DNA of 64,000 bases. It comes from Tausonia pullulans. Lineage: Eukaryota > Basidiomycota > Tremellomycetes > Cystofilobasidiales > Mrakiaceae. The notes beneath the pieces are model-generated. The model searched no databases. It saw nothing but the letters and a program-made list of their open reading frames with translations, and had not been told where the DNA came from. The stretch is from the NCBI GenBank assembly GCA_951802195.1, contig OX637620.1:2108001-2172000 (forward strand), written 5' to 3'. Positions 54,526 to 64,000 of this stretch are shown piece by piece (within the stretch, counting starts at the first letter, position 1; each line of letters opens with the position of its first letter). Both the position numbers and the translations under genes were made by a program.

Positions 54526-56676
54526 TCAGGCTATCGTCCCGTATACCTTCCAGAACCACCGCAGCTTGCCCGCCTCCCTTTGCACCAGCTTTTCCTCGTC
54601 CCTCTGCTCGTCAGCCCCATCTTGGTGCCGTCCCGAGTCCAGGTCGATCTCGAGGAGAGCTGGCGAGCGGGAGCGCTTGCCAATCCGCCAGCCGACATAG
54701 AGCAGCGCGAACAGCGGCAGCTCGACTGCGAGGGGTGAGGGGTCAGCTATTGCCTGGCGTGCGTCTCCAGACCCGGACCATGCCACTCACCATAGTTGGC
54801 GACGAAGGACTGGACGTCGAAGGATGGGGAGAAGGCGGACCATCCCTGGACAAGGATGATGACCGAGGTGGAGACGACGACGATCGGGGCGGCGAACCGG
54901 CCTGCTGGATTGGGGAACTTGAGGTCTCGGAGGTCGCGTCCCTGCGCAACCCAAGCCGAGCGGAAGCGCCAGGAGGCGACGCCGATGCAGAGCCAGGCGA
55001 TCTGGTTGGACACCTGCAGCAGGAGGACAGAGCAGTTGGAGATGTGTTCAGCACAGCTGTGGCGTCGGACGGAGTGACAAAAAAGCAAACCGGCGTACGC
55101 CAACCAAGTTCTGCGCCCAATTCCAAATCTGGCCAGCCGAACCTTTGAGAAAAGAGGCTCCGAAGAAGATGATGCCTGCGGAAACCAGGTTCAAGTCAGC
55201 TCGTCATCGTGAGGGGGTTGATCAGTCCGCTAGCTTACCAACTGACGAGACCGCCAGGACCGAGATCCACGGTACCCCGTTCCTGTTTGTCCTCGTAAAC
55301 AGCCTGGGTGCTTGTCCGATGACCGCCATCCCGTACAGCACCCTCGAGCCCGCAAACAGCGCGTGGTTGCCTGCGCTGAGGACGCTCGTCAGAATGACCA
55401 CGTTCATGAAGCTCCCGCCCGCCTTCGCTCCGGCCATCTGGAAGACAATCGTGAACGGGCTCGTCGCGGTTGACTTTGTGCTCAGGCCCGGGTAGTTGTA
55501 CGGCACGTTGAAGCCGATAATGACGATCGTCAAAACGTAGAAGAGGATGATGCGCCAGAACACAAGGTTGATCACGCGCGGCATGTTGCGCGAAGGGTTA
55601 CGTGTCTCGCCTGCGGTCACTCCGATGCTTTCAACCCCGCCAAACGCAAACGAGGCTGTCACGAAGATGGAGGCGAAGCCTCGGAAGCCATCGACGAAAG
55701 GGGCGGCGTCGAGGGTCCAGTTGGTGGCGCCGAGGTAGGTGTGGGTGACGTTGGCACCGGCGTTGACGGCGATCCCGAGGAAGAAAAAGATCACGACCGA
55801 AAGCACCTTGAGGAGCGAGAGCCAGTACTCGAGCTGCAGGGATGTGGGTCAGTGGGTGGTATGCTTCGAGACTGCCTAGGGTGGCAGGGGCTTACTTCGC
55901 CGTAGGCTCCGACATGGAACAAGTTGAGCCCAACAAGCACGAACCAGAACACGAGCGCCGGCACCCAGTTGTAGTTGGGCGTCCAGTAAGCGATCAGCAG
56001 CTCACTTGCTGTCAAATCGGAAGCCATCGAGATGGCGTCGTTGAAGACGTAGTTCCACCCGAGCGACTGCAGAGGGCGAGCGGTCAGCGCGCCGTCGCAG
56101 GAAGCAGCAGCCCGGCAGGACCTGGCCAGAACGTACGAATCCAAACGGCTCGTCCACAAATCTCGCCGAATAGGTGATAAACGAGCCAGCGAGAGGAAAC
56201 TCTGTTGCCATCTCGCCCAAGCAGAGCATGACGAGGTAGACGATTCCGCCCACGATCGAGTAGTTGAGCAGAAGCGAGCCAGGCCCGCCCGTGGCAAGAC
56301 TCTTGCCCGTGCCGAGGAAGAGTCCAGTTCCTGTAGTGTTCGATCATGAGTGAGACAAGCTTGCCTGATCAGCGCGGTTTGGTGCAGACGGGAGGGCTTC
56401 CAGTAGCCTACCGATCGTTCCTCCCTGCGAAGGCAGCAAGCACTGTGTAAGTTCACATTCTGCACCAATCGGCTCAGGCCTGGGCAGCCGTAGGCAGGTT
56501 TGACTCACGATTGCGATCATGGATACTTGCCTGGCTGAGAGCGCCCGTTTGAGGTTCTCATTGGTGTGGAATGGAGACCCGGCTGGCGGGGAGGCCGTCT
56601 CTGAGCCAAACTTGGTCTCATCCCTCGACTCCTCGCTCGGCGATTCAGCCTTCTCGAGATCCCGCGTTCTGGTCAT
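54526..56676 (-). CDS. Amino-acid permease (YAT/APC family, Gap1/Lyp1-like)
   Basis: Plasma-membrane proton/amino-acid symporter. The ATG at 56676 gives a hydrophilic tail (MTRTRDLEKAESPSEESRDE, then NENLKRALSARQVSMIAI). Spliced membrane core: GGTIGTGLFLGTGKSLATGG (segment 1 substrate loop), SIVGGIVYLVMLCLGEMATE, FPLAGSFITYSARFVDE, FGFSLGWNYVFNDAISMASD and LELEYWLSLLKV-like text. Further motifs are ASFAFGGVESIGVTAGETRN, NPSRNMPRVINLVFWRI, SVLSAGNHALFAGSRVLYGM and VPWISVLAVSSV. The C-terminal part (IAWLCIGVASWRFRSAWVAQ) ends FWKVYGTIA at 54526. About six exons; twelve segments are expected and all the signature boxes are there. Specificity cannot be told from sequence. It is divergent from the DsbA-like gene. 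Confidence 0.93.
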
Positions 56677-57252
56677 ATCGAATCAAGCTTGTCAAAGGAG
56701 CGAAGGGAGAGGAGCGCGGTCCTGACTTGATCGTCCTATGGACGGTCAGAGGCAGACGGGGACCGATCTGACAGGATTCTTCGCCCATCAAAAAGCAAAG
56801 GTCATTTCTGGCTCGGATTCGCCATCGAAATCAAAAGCGGAGCCCGTGCCGACGGCTCCAGCGCGTTTTGAATTGAGCTTGAGTGAACGCAAGCGTCAAA
56901 TAAGCGCAAGCTCTTTTGCCGATCCGCCCGGGCCCAACCGCTACTCCGTCCGCTCGCACACTCATCACCGTACCGTCCCAACTCGGGATGCATGACAGAT
57001 CGACATCATGGCGCTGCTCATCTTTCCACAGCCTGCCTCAATACCCCACGTGCTTCCTTCTCAGCGCCATCGCCTCCATCCGTCCCCTCCTCTTTTCCTA
57101 GGTCCTCCTCCACCACACTCCCCCCTTCCCTGAATGAGAGCCGCAGGCAAGCCTGGTCCGAGCGTTTTGTGACTCCCCCGAAACTGCGGGGTGATGCCAG
57201 CACGCTCACCAAGGACTTTCATCCTCAGCTCTTCTCCCTATCGCCCAGCCCC
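56677..57252. other. Divergent promoter region of the permease and DsbA-like genes
   Basis: About 576 bases. An in-frame upstream ATG at 56992 could extend the right-hand protein by 87 residues. I saw no confident regulatory motif. Confidence 0.5.
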
Positions 57253-58061
57253 ATGTCCACTATTGCCTACCCTTCCAACACAATCACTTTCGAGGTCTTC
57301 TACGGCGTCTCGAGCCCTTGGGCCTTCTTGGGCGCGCCCAGGCTGCACTCGATCGCCTCGCGCTACGGTTTGACGCTCCACCTCCGGCCCATCCTGGTCA
57401 TTCAGGAGAACGGCGGGATCCCTCTCGCCCAGCGGACACCGGCTCGCCGTACGCTTGCTCTCGTTGCGCTCTTGCCGAACCTTCAGCTGACTTGACGCTC
57501 ATGCAACAGTCGCCTACCACGCGCTCGACCTTCGCCGCGTCGCCAATACACTGGGCGTCCCTCTCGTCGACAAACCCAAGGTCTACCCTGGCAAGCCCAT
57601 CCAGTTTGCCGCCCAAGCCATCGCGCGCCTCCAGCACGAGCTCGGGTGGGGCCACCAGCTCGCCCTCGACTTCAGCTTTGCCGTCCAGAGGAGCTTGTGG
57701 GTCGAGGAGGGCAACGTGTACGACCTCGAGCATTTGAAGGCGCTGGCGAGGAGCGTCGGGGTTGGGGAGGACCTGATCGAGCGAGCCGTGGTCGACAGGC
57801 TGGAGGACGAGTCTGACGAGGGCGTAAAGCAGTGGAAGCAGAATCTCAGGGATGCTGAGGCGCTGGGTGAGTCTGCAAGAGTCTAACGGCTGAAGCTTGC
57901 GAAGCTTGCACCATGGCTGACTGTTTGTGGACGCGGCCGCAGGCTGCTTTGGGACGCCCAACTACTGTGTCAACGGCGAGATCTTTTGGGGCCAGGACAG
58001 GCTGGAGTACGCAGAGGACCGTATCAAGGAACTCGTCACGAAGGGCTTCAAGCCGCTGTAA
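57253..58061 (+). CDS. DsbA-like thioredoxin-fold protein, 2-hydroxychromene-2-carboxylate isomerase / GST-kappa type
   Basis: Family enzymes are glutathione-dependent isomerases in naphthalene-type degradation; fungal members are mostly of unknown substrate. ATG at 57253: MSTIAYPSNTITFEVFYGVS, then SPWAFLGAPRLHSIASRYGL, where the SPW replaces the CxxC of true DsbA as usual for HCCA isomerases. LHLRPILVIQENGG precedes an intron; next come AYHALDLRRVANTLGVPL, PIQFAAQAIARLQHELGW, VQRSLWVEEGNVYDLEHLKA and WKQNLRDAEALG. After a second intron (about 57866-57940) comes CFGTPNYCVNGEIFWGQDRL (cis-Pro TP and strand), ending ELVTKGFKPL at 58061. About 240 residues, the family size. A longer start at 56992 would add a Ser/Arg-rich, presequence-like leader. 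Confidence 0.88.
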
Positions 58062-59846
58062 TCTAGCCCGGCTGTGTAAACTCCTTGCTTGACTTGTTGC
58101 CGCGAAAGAGTCAACGCGAGCGCAGGTTATCATCGAACTTTTGCATAGGTTCATGCAAGATGGGGGCATGCATGGGCTTGTGCAAGTCATAGCGTCGGGC
58201 TCGTCCCCTAGGCCTTCGTTCACGGTGATCGACAACCTGCTGTGCACGCTGCGCTCGGGGCAGATCAAGAACGCGGTTGACGAGGGAATCACGGCCTGCT
58301 CCGTGCCGTTCGACCTGCTCGACTCGATCGAGACCTCACGCCAGGGGGCAGTCGAGGCGACGGACGAGGTGGACAAGAAGAAGCTCGCGGGCCGAGACCT
58401 GGCGCGAGCTTGTCGACGAGTCCTCGTACGAGTGCAATGTCCGCAGCAGGCCCGAGTTCAAGACGATCGAGCGCGAGCTGATGCTGCAGGGGTAGAGACC
58501 CTCGTGCCGCTGGAGTGGGCGAGCAAATGGGAGCGGCCGAGCAAAGTAAGCGGCGTGGCGGGCTAGGAGGAGGTCGCGGACTTTGTCAGCAAGCAAGCGG
58601 AGCGGCAGGATCCTGTCGGCGTTCACGCTGCTCAATTCGGACTTTCCCTCCGGGGTACAGAAGCTGTCGCTGCCGGAGCGGGCCGAAGGATTGCCAAACT
58701 CCAGGTGCGTGCCATTGCTGTTTGGCGAGACCCTCTTGGTCGGCGCCACGGCCACCGACGAACAAGAACCGTTGGTCTATGGCTCAAGCATGCCGACGGT
58801 CGATAGATTGAGGCGCGCGCTCGAGAGGATGGGCGCCAAAACCAAGCACGTGTACTACTGGATGAGCATAAGGGAGGAGCCCGTCATCTTTGTGTCGGGT
58901 GGGCGGCCGCACGTGTTGCAGCTCCTGATTGCCCCGCTGGAGAATGCCATCACGACGAGCGTGACGGCGGACGTGGTGGAGGGGATGTAGGTGGCGCTCA
59001 AGGCAAAGCTGATCAAGGAGGCCGAGAGCAATAGCGACAAGATCTTGCTGCATGACGAGATCGCAGAGGCGGACGGGACGTTTACGGACACTGCCATGTG
59101 GGAGGACGCGGTCGCGAAGGAGTGAGTGCCACCTTTCTCAAGTGCTGACCTAAACCCGCGGTCGTTGACGCCCCTCTTTTTATTGTTGCTGGCAGGATCC
59201 TCACGCACATCGAGGTGTTCGCCCACTAGAGGGACGAAGAATTCAAGGTCCCGTACGCCCGGCTGCCGGTGACGGATGAGCAGTCCCCGATCCCGACGCC
59301 TACACCCATATCGAGGAGCGCGTCTCGTCGGCCGTGGCCGCGCAAGGCTCGTTCCAGGACATGTCCTCGGTTTTCAACTGCCAGATGGGCCAAGACCGCA
59401 CCACAACCGGCATGATCGCCGCCGCCCTCGTTGCCAACATCCTCCACTCCCCGCTGTCGGTTAGCGAGTTGACCGCTTCGCCCGCCGACGCGGCTGGGGG
59501 AGGAGGAGAGCTGAACTGGGAGTCGCACGTGTGGGACGGCAGGGAGGCCGAGTCGCACTTGGCTGGGGAGTACAAGATGACCCTCCAGTCGATGGGGGTG
59601 ATGCAGTATGACAGGGCGGTTAAGAAGCTGGCGGACAGGGCGATCAACGTGATGAGGAGGCGGCCCAGAAACTGCGGCGGGCGGTGTACGACTTCAAGTT
59701 GAGGGCGGAGGCGGCCCCACCGGGCAGTGACAAGGCGAAGAAGATCTTTGAGGTCGCACTCAACTAACTGTACAGACTGTGCACGCTGTACGTCTTTGCC
59801 AACTTTTTGCTGGAGAAAAAGACGGCGGGTCGAGGGAGGGGTTGGG
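58062..59846 (+). pseudogene. Paladin-type (PALD1/inositol-phosphatase-like) gene, decayed and truncated
   Basis: Paladin proteins carry tandem cysteine-phosphatase-like domains. Coding text is recognisable from about 58141: RFMQDGGMHGLVQVIASGS, FTVIDNLLCTLRSGQIKNAV, SRPEFKTIERELMLQG followed by a stop, RILSAFTLLNSDFPSGVQKL, RCVPLLFGETLLVGATATDE and VDRLRRALERMGAKTKHVYY. A second stop follows VTADVVEGM near 58988 and a third follows HIEVFAH near 59227. The phosphatase loop FNCQMGQDRTTTGMIAAALV is intact (near 59375-59435), with Cys and Arg in CX5R spacing. The last text is LCTLYVFANFLLEKKTAGRG, ending where repeat copy E starts (59847). At least three stops and missing ends make it a host pseudogene. 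The N-terminal half was not found upstream. Confidence 0.75.
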
Positions 59847-60255
59847 TGTCAGGATCTCGCGGACTAGCTACCTCGACCCTGCGCCAGGCCAACGGGGCGC
59901 CAGTGTAGCCTTTCCCTTGCTTGATCAGCATCCCCATTGCTTTATTCCTTTGTTGCCTCATCTGTCCAACACTCTTTGCTTTCTAAACTTACTCATCACT
60001 TCCTTATTCTCATCACTCCCTTGTTCTCACCACTCGTCCATAAAACGCTCATTTCATCGTAGATTTCGTTCTGCACTCTGACTATCATTTGGACCCGACA
60101 AATTTGCCCAAGACCCTTAAGCGAGCCTGTGTCACCTCTATCACTTCAGTTCCCTTTCATCACCCGCCACCGCTCTCAGTACACTTCGTCACCAACGTCC
60201 CTCTCCTCGCCCAGTCTTCTCTGCCATTGACCCAACCTACCGACCCAACCTAACA
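59847..60255 (+). mobile_element. Solo-LTR-like repeat, copy E, with 5-base target duplication
   Basis: 409 bases from TGTCAGGATCTCGCGGAC to CCAACCTAACA, flanked on both sides by TTGGG (59842-59846 and 60256-60260). That is the 5-base target duplication of LTR-element integrases. Closest in text to copy D. No coding capacity; the paladin relic stops at its left edge. Confidence 0.85.
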
Positions 60256-60544
60256 TTGGGGGTGCGGGAGGGTGGAGATTTCAGGACCGGATGTAGAGGA
60301 TGCGGGAAATTGCGCATGTGTTAAGCAGGACGACTTTGGAGTAGAATGGTGTGAGCCGCAAATAGATCATACGACAGCTCTTTCTTTTTTCAGCGGAAGA
60401 GCGACAGACACAGAGAGGAGCCAGTTTCAGAAAGGCCGGCCGATGGCAGCAGCCTGGACCAGGTCGTGCGCTGCGGCTGGATTCCGTGAAAGTCAACCTG
60501 CATTGTCAGTAGCAAAATCCTAGCATGATCTATATTGAAACACC
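60256..60544. other. 3' flank of the MFS permease gene
   Basis: Short stretch without a supportable gene, beginning with the right copy of the TTGGG target duplication. Confidence 0.6.
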
Positions 60545-62155
60545 TCAGAGACTGGCCGCCTTCTCCAAGCGCAGCTCGGAATCGAGCTCATCGTGCACCT
60601 CCTTGATAGCCGCGATCCGCCTGTCCCGCCGGGCCAAGTACCAGATCAGGACATAGATGAAGGAGGACATGATCATGAACGCTGCGTAATCAAATCCAAG
60701 CCGTCAGTACGTTGTCACCTTTTCAGCTTGAACAGAAGGCAGAACTCACCGAGGTATGGCCTCGGGCCGATCTTCCAGTGCGGCGCTTGCGACGCCGGGA
60801 ACGTCGCGAGCGGCAGGAACGCCGACAGCAGGTAGCTGATCACCGTCCCCGAGGCGTAGATGAGCGTCCGCACCTCGGGCTCGGCGGTCAGGATGTCCGA
60901 AGCCCAGCTGCAGATCAGGACGGTCGCGACTGCGCCGAGGTAGTTCATGTAGTAGCCCGCGAACAAGGCGTTGTGGTTCGAGGACGGGGCGGCGATCAGC
61001 AGGATCGACGAGGTGATGTTGATCACGGCATGCACCAGGAGAGGTGCGAGCCGGTTCCCGGTCTTGTCGGAGACAAAGGCGAAAGTGACCTGGGCTACGA
61101 GGGCGAGGGCCTGGCCGCCGATCGGGAAGTAGTTGAGCTGCTGGCGCGTGTACAGCTTTCCTCCCGCCGCGTTCGTCAATGAATTGAGCCAGAGGTTGAA
61201 GTAGCCCGAGGCGGCCGTGTTGTACCCGAACGGCCAGGCGAGCGAGAACAACCACAAATGCCAAAACTTGAACGAGCGGAAGAACGACCTGCGCGTGATG
61301 GGGCGCTGCTTTTGGCGCCGGATGCGGGCATTGCGGTTTAGGGCGATCTGGACTTGCTCGGGGGTCATCCACCAGCGGGCGAGGGGGTTGGGCTTGTCGG
61401 GGTAGCCGGGGAGGAGAAAGAAAGCGAGGAGGGCGATGCCGATGGTGATAACGCCCGAGACGATGAAGGAGTATTGCCAGCCTTGGAGCCCACCACGGCC
61501 GTCGAGGGAGATGAGCGCGCCTTGAATGCCGCCAGACATCATGGCGCCGGCTTGCTGGGCCATGTTGAACAAGGCCATCCGGAGCGCCACCTCCTGCGGG
61601 CTGTACCACACACTAATGAGCGTGATCCAGGCCGGCCACGCCGATCCCTCAAATAAACCGATCAGGGCGCGCAGGCCGTAGACCTGTTTGTAGTTGGTTG
61701 CGAGCGCGAGGCAGCAGGTCGCCACGCCCCAGAGGACCTCGCAAGTGGGGAGCCAGTACGAAGGGCCAATATAGGAGACAATGATGATGGACGGGTAGAG
61801 CATGACGAGGTAGCCGACGTTGAAGAAGGTCGTGAAGTAGTTGTACTGGTTACCGACGATTCCGAGGTCATCGCGCATGCCCGAAACGTACGCATTGCTG
61901 ATGTTTGTTTGCTGAGGATGGTTGGGACAGGGTCAGCGCCCTCTCAGACTACAGAGGAGTGGGTAAAGTGTGTCTTACGTCGAGGTTCTTCATGCAGTAG
62001 CCGAGGAAGCCGATGATCAGCATAAAGATGTCGAGCCGCCAGACATGACCCCTCTCTGCCCGCTTCACTTCCTCCGAAAGCTCCTCCTCCTCCTGATACG
62101 GGATCTCCGTGTTGAGATCCTTCTTGAGCTCCGAAAACACCGATTCCGTTGTCAT
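60545..62155 (-). CDS. MFS permease, anion:cation symporter (Dal5/Tna1-like) family
   Basis: Plasma-membrane uptake of an organic anion such as allantoate, nicotinate or pantothenate (family range). The ATG at 62155 gives MTTESVFSELKKDLNTEIPY and an acidic tail. After an intron: MRDDLGIVGNQYNYFTTFFN, then VGYLVMLYPSIIIVSYIGPS, LRALIGLFEGSAWPAWITLI, SVWYSPQEVALRMALFNMAQ, QAGAMMSGGIQGALISLDGR and VSGVITIGIALLAFFLLPGY. Beyond these lie PDKPNPLARWWMTPEQ (the central loop signature of the ACS family), WHLWLFSLAWPFGYN, QLNYFPIGGQALALVAQVTF and ASGTVISYLLSAFLPL. A last exon (FIYVLIWYLARRDRRIAAIK) ends LRLEKAASL at 60545. Three or four exons; all twelve segments seem intact. It is divergent from the monooxygenase gene. 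Confidence 0.93.
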
Positions 62156-62634
62156 GCTGATGTACGGGCGATCTATGTATGCGAGTCAAGGGAGAGGGGG
62201 GGAAAGCTAAGAAGGAAAGATGTCCAATTTTTGGTGCGCGGAGGGAGCTGAGGAAGACCGCCCTCGGGGATCCCCGCAACATGCGGCCCGGAGCTTGCAC
62301 GCACGCAATCGCGCAGATTTGTTGACACTTCTCACACCTTTGCAACACGTTTCAAAACTTCTATCTGCAGATACTTTGATCTGGGAATGGCGTGACCGCT
62401 GGAAGCCGTGGTGCCTGCTCCACAACCTAGGATTAGACAAGGAGGCTGCGGAGCGGGGGGAAGATCCGGCAAGCCGGCTTGATCAGAACGCATGACTTAA
62501 ATTCTAAAAAAAAAAGACCTCGGCCGAAGGAAAGGGCAGGCTAGGAGCCCCACATTTCACTCTGCTTTCAGCTGTGGCTAGCGGTCAAATCCGAGAGCGT
62601 CGAGCTCAGTCTGCAACCTGTTCTACAGCCAACC
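62156..62634. other. Divergent promoter region of the MFS permease and monooxygenase genes
   Basis: 479 bases. Contains an A run near 62507-62516 and no supportable gene. The shared promoter may co-regulate the two genes, but no site was identified. Confidence 0.55.
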
Positions 62635-64000
62635 ATGTCGAACGCGCTGCCTGAACTCACTAGAGTCTGCCTGATTGGAGCAGGAGGAGTCTCAGGCTTG
62701 ACCAGCATAGCTCAGCTTCTCGACAAGGGAGTCGCGCGCGAGCGAATCGTTGGCTACGAAGCGAGGCCGGCGGTCGGAGGGGTTTGGTAAGTTGCCGAGT
62801 CGCGCACCTCTTCCAACCATCTCGAGACCTGATCGCTGGAATCTGGATTCAATTGGAAGGAATCATGAAGCACCTCCCGAGTGCCTGGTTTCTTTTAGAG
62901 AGGATGGTCAGCCGGTCGCCCGATCTCCGGCGGAGCTGGCCGACCCGGAGCTAGTGCAGCCAGGGCAGAGGTGAGCGCGCCTGAATCTGACTGGAGAGCT
63001 AAACTGTCGCTCACTGGGTTGTGTCTATACTGTGTAGTGCTGTGTATGATGGTCTGTGCACGAACTTGCCGCACCCTGTGATGGCCTTGCGGGACCGACC
63101 CTTTCCACCGGGGACCCAGCTCTTTCCCAGACACTCGCAAGTCAAAGAGTGTAAACCGCTTCCATCTCTCCTCGCCAGAGGCAGCAAACTGAATTTGATC
63201 TTTCTGCACTTGGCAGACCTGCAATCCTACGCCGAGGACTTGAAGTGAGTCAGGATTCCGCAAGGACGCTCGACTCTCTGTCGCGCCCGAGCTGACAAGA
63301 CATCGCCACAGCCTCACCTCGATCATCAGGTTCAACACTGTCGTTCGTTCAGTCTATAGGGATGAATCAGAAGAAGGGACATCAGTATGGACCGTCCAGA
63401 CCTCAACCCGCCTGCCTGACGGCACCGTCCAGCTCCACAACGAGCTCTTCTCGCACGTCGGTCAGTCCCCGCCCACAGTCCCCCCCTTCCCCCATCTGCA
63501 TCATTCTCTCGCTGACAACTCTCCATCTTGGACAGTTGTCAGCAACGGCCACTACTCCCAACCCTTCCTCCCTGCCCTCTCCGGCCTCTGGACCTTCCCC
63601 GGCACGCTCCTGCACTCGCGCTGGTGGCGCACGCCCGCCCAGTTCGACGGCAAGACTGTTCTGGTGGTGGGATCGCACGCCTCAGGTTCAGACGTGTCGA
63701 GGGAGCTGGCAGTTAGGGACGAAAAGATGGCTGGCGAGTCGATGCTCTCGGCAAGGGAGATCTACCAGTCTGTGCGGGCGGAGAGCCGGGACTCCGGGCC
63801 TGATGCGGGGTTGGCGTGGACGAAGAGAATCGAAGTCGTTGCCGAGATTGAGAGTGTGGAAGGGTCGACGTTCCACCTAAAGGATGGGAGCAGTCTGAGT
63901 GGGGTGGATGTGGTGGTGTTCGCGACGGGCTACTTATACTCGTGAGTAAGGCTTTGGTGTGTGAACACTGGAGCTCAGCTGATCGATGGCACTTCAAATC
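62635..64000 (+). CDS. Flavin-containing monooxygenase-like oxidoreductase (3' end outside window)
   Basis: FAD/NADPH enzyme of the FMO class. The ATG at 62635 gives MSNALPELTRVCLIGAGGVS, whose GAGGVSGL is one residue longer than the usual GxGxxGL Rossmann turn. It is followed by IVGYEARPAVGGVW (FAD ribose site). After introns: SAVYDGLCTNLPHPVMALRD and FPPGTQLFPRHSQ, typical of fungal FMOs; DLQSYAED and LTSIIRFNTVVRSVYRDESE; VVSNGHYSQPFLPALSGLW; FPGTLLHSRWWRTP (the FxGxxxHS FMO motif); and VLVVGSHASGSDVSRELAV (NADPH Rossmann motif). VVVFATGYLYS (the FATGY box) ends the exon at about 63941, with GTGAGT after it. The remainder is right of the window. About 370 residues seen in six exons. Substrate unknown; class B flavin monooxygenases oxidise soft nucleophiles or ketones. 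Confidence 0.88.

Noticed and set aside
48013-60255. Copies D and E as the two ends of one full-length retroelement
   Set aside because: They are in the same orientation about 11.4 kb apart, but the space between holds ordinary intron-bearing host genes and no pol-like sequence. Copy E has its own target duplication.
1-64000. CRISPR arrays, phage-type defence systems or bacterial operons
   Set aside because: The window is intron-rich fungal nuclear DNA. No regularly spaced short repeats or prokaryotic gene clusters were seen.

Overview
This is a nuclear fungal sequence, most likely from a basidiomycete yeast or smut-like fungus. I favour Pucciniomycotina/Microbotryomycetes, but only by overall character. 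The genes are GC-rich and split by many short introns (roughly 50-150 bases, GT..AG). Many proteins are recognisable eukaryotic housekeeping factors with fungal features: Tim54, SIT4-associated protein, Srp40, Avt3, and Nramp/ZIP transporters. I saw no prokaryotic operons, no CRISPR and no clear tRNA gene. All coordinates for spliced genes are outer CDS limits; introns lie inside.

Part 1, bases 1 to about 32,340, is a dense housekeeping block. In order it holds an Avt3-type vacuolar amino-acid transporter (minus, running off the left edge) and a very long XMAP215/Stu2 microtubule polymerase with five or six TOG-like blocks (plus). Next come an NADP-dependent short-chain dehydrogenase and fructose-1,6-bisphosphatase (both minus), then Tim54 (plus, divergent from FBP1). 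The block ends with a tandem minus-strand run: Puf6, Srp40/NOLC1-like, RPA1 and a SIT4-associated (SAP/PP6 regulatory) protein. The dehydrogenase-FBP1 part is full of long G/C runs and dinucleotide repeats. It contains a 200-N gap that is very probably spurious, because the same 78 bases flank it on both sides.

Part 2, about 32,340 to 64,000, is an accessory-style block of transporters, secreted enzymes and gene relics. It holds an unrecognised multi-pass membrane protein, an Nramp metal transporter beside a ZIP zinc transporter, a second unrecognised membrane protein, and a secreted GH79 glycosidase. It continues with a CxxC thioredoxin-like protein, a small secreted protein, an amino-acid permease, a DsbA-like (HCCA isomerase) protein, a DAL5-type MFS permease and a flavin monooxygenase that runs off the right edge. 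A Cdc1/Ted1-type phosphoesterase relic and a paladin relic both end exactly where a solo-LTR-like repeat begins. At least six full or near-full copies of this repeat family, plus one short fragment, lie between 33.4 and 60.3 kb; I saw none in the first 32 kb.

The genes do not form one pathway. The left half serves cell division, DNA replication, ribosome biogenesis, mitochondrial import and gluconeogenesis. The right half serves uptake of metals, amino acids and organic acids and extracellular sugar release, and shows gene decay around old LTR insertions. I found no convincing undescribed system. The most useful observations are the false gap, the housekeeping/accessory border, the LTR family with a 5-base target duplication and a hairpin leader, the partial gene duplication at 51.3 kb, the possible dual-start dehydrogenase and the MCB-like promoter of RPA1.
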